Made by a program: the position numbers and the translations under genes. The notes beneath the pieces were generated by a model, which saw only the letters and a list, made by a program, of their open reading frames with translations, was not told the DNA's origin and did not search any database. This document shows positions 61,306 through 64,000 of a DNA stretch of 64,000 bases, piece after piece (the stretch's first letter is position 1; every line of letters begins with the position of its first letter). The DNA is from Paraburkholderia sp. CNPSo 3274 (GTDB lineage: Bacteria; Pseudomonadota; Gammaproteobacteria; Burkholderiales; Burkholderiaceae): positions 186,001-250,000 of the forward strand of contig NZ_JAMBPR010000001.1 of NCBI RefSeq assembly GCF_024206475.1, written 5' to 3'.

Positions 61306-62259
61306 TCATGAGATGCTTGCCCCCGAGCCCGCACTCTGGCGCAGCTTCAGCAGGTCAAGCAGCATACGCTCGCACTGCGCCGCGAGGTCGCCCACAGACT
61401 GGCCCGCTGCCTCGCGCCGCGCACCGTCGATAATCGCCTGCTGCATGTTCGGCGTGAGTTCGGGCGACCCCAATGCTTTCCACCACGCGGTCATCGGTCC
61501 GGTGAACTGATCGAGAAAATTCTCGATACCGCCTTTCCCACCGCCGAGATGAAACAGCATGGTCGGCCCCATCAAGCCCCATCGCAGTCCGGGGCCGTGA
61601 CACACCGCCGTGTCCGCATCGGCCACGCTCACTACGCCCTCCGACACGAGATGGACCATCTCCCGCCACAACGCTGCCTGCAGCCGGTTCGCCACATGAC
61701 CGGGAATCTCCTTGCGAACACGGATGGTGCGCTTGCCGAGCGACGTATAGAAGCCCGTGACCTTGTTGACGGTCTCCTCCGACGTCTCCTCGCCCGCAAC
61801 GATCTCGACGAGAGGAATGAGATGCGGCAGATTGAACGGATGCCCAATCACGCAGCGTTGTGGATATGACTTGCAGCCCGCCTGGATGTTGCTCATCGTG
61901 AGGCCGGAAGAGCTCGAAGCGATGGGGACCTCCGGTGGAAGGAGCGTGTCCAGCCGTTCGTACATGGCGCGCTTCAGGTCCAGCCGCTCGGGGCCATTCT
62001 CCTGGACGAGGTCAACATCCGCCGCGGCGGCAGGCAAATCGCGCGTGAACGTGAGCCGAGCGCGCGACGCTCGAGGAGCGAGGCCAAGCGCTTCGAGCGC
62101 CGGCCACGCTGCGTCGACATATTGCTTTAATCGCTGCTCGGCGTCCGGTCCCTGGTCGAACGCGACGACGTCGAGTCCTTGCGCAAGAAACCATGCGGTC
62201 CAACTCGAGCCGATCACTCCCGTGCCGATCACGGCAACACGGTTGATTTGCTTCGTCAC
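61306..62259 (-). CDS. 3-hydroxyacyl-CoA dehydrogenase family protein (carnitine dehydrogenase-like)
   Basis: 317 residues from a GTG at 62259 with AAGGAA seven bases upstream. Rossmann motif GTGVIGSSW (12-20), VQENGPERLDLK, SSSSGLTMSNIQ and GHPFNLPHLIPLVEIV are typical of the 3HCDH group that includes L-carnitine dehydrogenase and L-gulonate 3-dehydrogenase (lambda-crystallin). A single NAD-binding and single C-terminal domain, no crotonase fusion. Substrate unknown; oxidation of a short beta-hydroxy acid is likely. No partner genes are nearby. Confidence 0.9.
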   Translation of the reverse strand: MTKQINRVAVIGTGVIGSSWTAWFLAQGLDVVAFDQGPDAEQRLKQYVDAAWPALEALGLAPRASRARLTFTRDLPAAAADVDLVQENGPERLDLKRAMYERLDTLLPPEVPIASSSSGLTMSNIQAGCKSYPQRCVIGHPFNLPHLIPLVEIVAGEETSEETVNKVTGFYTSLGKRTIRVRKEIPGHVANRLQAALWREMVHLVSEGVVSVADADTAVCHGPGLRWGLMGPTMLFHLGGGKGGIENFLDQFTGPMTAWWKALGSPELTPNMQQAIIDGARREAAGQSVGDLAAQCERMLLDLLKLRQSAGSGASIS

Positions 62260-62564
62260 TGAGACGTTCCTTATAGTAGTCAGACGCGCAATGCGTGACG
62301 AGTACGAACGCGAGCCCCCTCTCGCGCACGCCATGCTGGCGCCCAGTCTGGGTATTCACACAGGATTTAATTCAATCTAGCAATGTCAGGACCGCAAAAC
62401 ACTGGAGATTTCAACGAGAGTCTTTGTGCATTTCGACAATCAAGTCCCGCCGAAGCCGAACGGCCGCGAATGGGCAATCAGGAAGGGGCAATTGAACGGT
62501 CGTACGGCCCTTCGCAATGACCGCCGAAGCGCTGGCACTAGCCCGTTATGAACGAGAACGGACC
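62260..62564. other. Intergenic region upstream of the 3HCDH gene
   Basis: 305 bp between the dehydrogenase start and the sensor-kinase stop, both on the minus strand. No gene seen. The AT-rich part (62350-62400) may hold the dehydrogenase promoter. No palindrome longer than chance found. Confidence 0.4.
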
Positions 62565-64000
62565 CTAAGGGGCACAGTTCGGCAGCACGAACTGAAAGAC
62601 TGCGCCATGCGGCGCGTTCGGTCTCGCCCACAAATGTCCGCCATGGGCCTCGACGATCGACTTGCAAATCGATAGTCCCATGCCCATACCGACGAGCTTC
62701 GTCGTAAAGAATGGCTCGAACAGCCGGTCGGACGTCGCCGGATCGAGCCCTGGGCCGGTGTCTTGCACGGCAACGCGAATACCGCCCATTTCCGCAGCCT
62801 GTGACGTGATCGTGAGCGCTTTCGGGTCGTGGGCGGTGGCGGCCATCGCCTCGATCCCGTTCATGATCAGGTTGAGCAGAACCTGCTGCAGTTGCACGGG
62901 GTCGCCAAATACGAAACCGGTGTCCGGCGCAAGCTCGATGTGAAGCGCCACGCCCTGCTCCTGCAATTCCACTCGGGTCAGCGCCAACACGTCCTCGATG
63001 GCGTGGTTGATGTCGACCTTCGTCAATTGCGGCCCCGACTTCGATACGAGCGCGCGCAGTCCGCGGATCACGTCGCTCGCGCGATGTGCATCGTGAACGA
63101 TGCGAGCCATCGCGCCACGCATGCTGTCGAGATCGGGATTCTCGCGGTTGAGCCAGTTCATGCATGCAGTGCCGTTGGCGGAGATCGCACCGAGCGGCTG
63201 ATTGATTTCGTGGGCAATCGAAGCGACCAGTTGGCCCATGGTTGTCAGGCGGGCGATACGCGAGAGTTCCGTTTGTGCATCTCTGAGCGCCTCCTCCGCA
63301 CGCTTGCGCTCCGTAATGTCCATTACGGTGCCGATGAACTCCAGTGCCCCAGATGCCGTGATATCGGGCTGCCCCACCACCTGTAGATACCGGATGGCTC
63401 CGCCCGGGAGTTCGATGCGATGCTCGTGCCGGAACCGTCGTCTTTCGCGCACGGCGCTTGCTAGCACCCGCTCGAACGACGTTCGTTCTTCAGGCCGGAT
63501 GCGTCCCATGAACGACTTATACGACGCCTGCGCCGTCGTATCGAACCCGAAGATGCGCCGCAGCTCTTCCGAAGAAGAAACCTCACCGGTATCGGGCCGC
63601 CACCGCCAGCTGCCGGTGTGGCTTATCTTCTGCGCCTCGTTCAGCGACGCCTCGCTCGCTCGGAGCGCCTCTTCGGCATCGCGCCGATCCGCGTTTTCGT
63701 GAACCAGCTCGGCATAGAGGCGCGCGTTTTCCAGCGAGATCGCCGCCTGCGACGCAAGGAGTTCCAGCACCGTGATCCGCGCGGGCGGAAAAGCATGCGA
63801 GGCGAGACTGTTCTCGAGGTACAGCATGCCAATCAGCTCTGCCTGCTTGATCAGTGGCAGGCACAGGAGGGAGCGCACGGGTTTGTGATCGAAGTACGCG
63901 TCGGCAGCCCGGGCGCCGTGCGCTCGCGCGTCGTCGAGAATCGCGCGATGCTTGCCGCGTGCGACCTGATCGAGGATCGATACCGGCGCCTTCGCCGAGG
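62565..64000 (-). CDS. GAF-PAS-histidine kinase, C-terminal part (5' end outside window)
   Basis: The frame runs off the right edge, so the N-terminus is missing. Visible: the end of a GAF domain (RSLLCLPLIKQAELIGMLYLENSLASHAF, ISLENARLY), a PAS/PAC domain (SHTGSWRWRPDTGEVSSSEE, HRIELPGGAIRYLQVVGQPD), then a FixL-like HisKA/HATPase core ([62 protein letters not shown]). This matches the end of very large trifunctional proteins with Ser/Thr kinase, AAA ATPase, GAF and histidine kinase modules, common in Burkholderia; the upstream domains are not seen, so this is an inference. Confidence 0.9.
   Translation of the reverse strand, partial: SAKAPVSILDQVARGKHRAILDDARAHGARAADAYFDHKPVRSLLCLPLIKQAELIGMLYLENSLASHAFPPARITVLELLASQAAISLENARLYAELVHENADRRDAEEALRASEASLNEAQKISHTGSWRWRPDTGEVSSSEELRRIFGFDTTAQASYKSFMGRIRPEERTSFERVLASAVRERRRFRHEHRIELPGGAIRYLQVVGQPDITASGALEFIGTVMDITERKRAEEALRDAQTELSRIARLTTMGQLVASIAHEINQPLGAISANGTACMNWLNRENPDLDSMRGAMARIVHDAHRASDVIRGLRALVSKSGPQLTKVDINHAIEDVLALTRVELQEQGVALHIELAPDTGFVFGDPVQLQQVLLNLIMNGIEAMAATAHDPKALTITSQAAEMGGIRVAVQDTGPGLDPATSDRLFEPFFTTKLVGMGMGLSICKSIVEAHGGHLWARPNAPHGAVFQFVLPNCAP

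Noticed and set aside
1..64000. Search for CRISPR arrays, tRNA/rRNA genes and insertion sequences
   Set aside because: No regularly spaced repeats, no tRNA-like cloverleaf with a conserved T-arm, no rRNA signatures and no transposase motifs or IS-type terminal repeats were noticed by reading. A dedicated scan could still find a divergent element.

Overview
The window looks like about 64 kb of chromosome from a Burkholderiales bacterium, most likely Paraburkholderia, Caballeronia or a related Burkholderia sensu lato. This is inferred from very high GC with strong GC3 bias, dense operons with 4-bp ATGA/GTGA overlaps, a complete aerobic benzoyl-CoA (box) cluster, Burkholderia-type DUF4148, DUF2795 and DUF1328 proteins, and two FUSC-type efflux operons. 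I see no rRNA, tRNA, CRISPR array, intact insertion sequence or phage. The left edge cuts a FUSC gene and the right edge cuts a large sensor kinase.

Layout. 1-3.5 kb: tail of a fusaric-acid/aromatic-acid efflux operon (FUSC, DUF1656, HlyD, NodT). 3.5-11.8 kb, minus strand: translationally coupled bacterial alpha-2-macroglobulin (CLEQ thioester) and penicillin-binding protein 1C. 12.2-13.7 kb: divergent SDR and TetR genes around a perfect 34-bp operator. 13.8-19.9 kb: DUF4148 protein, SBP56/methanethiol-oxidase-like protein with a coupled membrane protein, SDR, nitroreductase, ketopantoate-reductase-like protein and hotdog thioesterase. 20.0-28.2 kb: box cluster, with boxC-boxB-boxA and boxR on the minus strand and benzoate-CoA ligase plus an alpha/beta hydrolase divergent on the plus strand. 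TGCA-type repeats overlap both control regions. 28.5-32.3 kb: sensor kinase, LqsR-like regulator and CqsA-type synthase, together an alpha-hydroxyketone quorum-sensing system (Cqs/Lqs/Jqs type). 32.9-40.4 kb: diguanylate cyclase, monooxygenase-fold protein, DUF2795 protein, lone receiver, Tat-exported phospholipase C, SDR, DUF1328 protein and exported esterase. 40.5-43.9 kb: a patch of orphan small genes and decayed sequence, starting at a near-perfect LexA box. 43.9-51.7 kb: dense signal-transduction cluster (PucR-type regulator, receiver-PAS-kinase, Rcp1-like receiver, triple-PAS kinase, receiver, FixJ-type regulator) and a conserved hypothetical. 51.9-55.1 kb: AspT-family antiporter and glutamate decarboxylase. 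55.2-61.0 kb, minus strand: MdtNOP/YtcA-type efflux operon led by two unknown small membrane proteins. 61.3-64 kb: 3-hydroxyacyl-CoA-dehydrogenase-like protein and the C-terminal part of a GAF-PAS-histidine kinase.

How the genes fit together. Benzoate is activated by BclA, epoxidised by BoxAB and ring-opened by BoxC; BoxR probably senses benzoyl-CoA through its shikimate-kinase-like domain. The CqsA-LqsS-LqsR set forms a self-contained synthase/receptor/regulator circuit. GadB plus the AspT-family exchanger is inferred to be a proton-consuming glutamate/GABA cycle and lies next to a large stress-sensing phosphorelay cluster. The two FUSC pumps probably handle aromatic or weak-acid efflux. The least explained parts are the SOS-box gene, the orphan patch at 41-43.9 kb, and the small membrane genes heading the second efflux operon.
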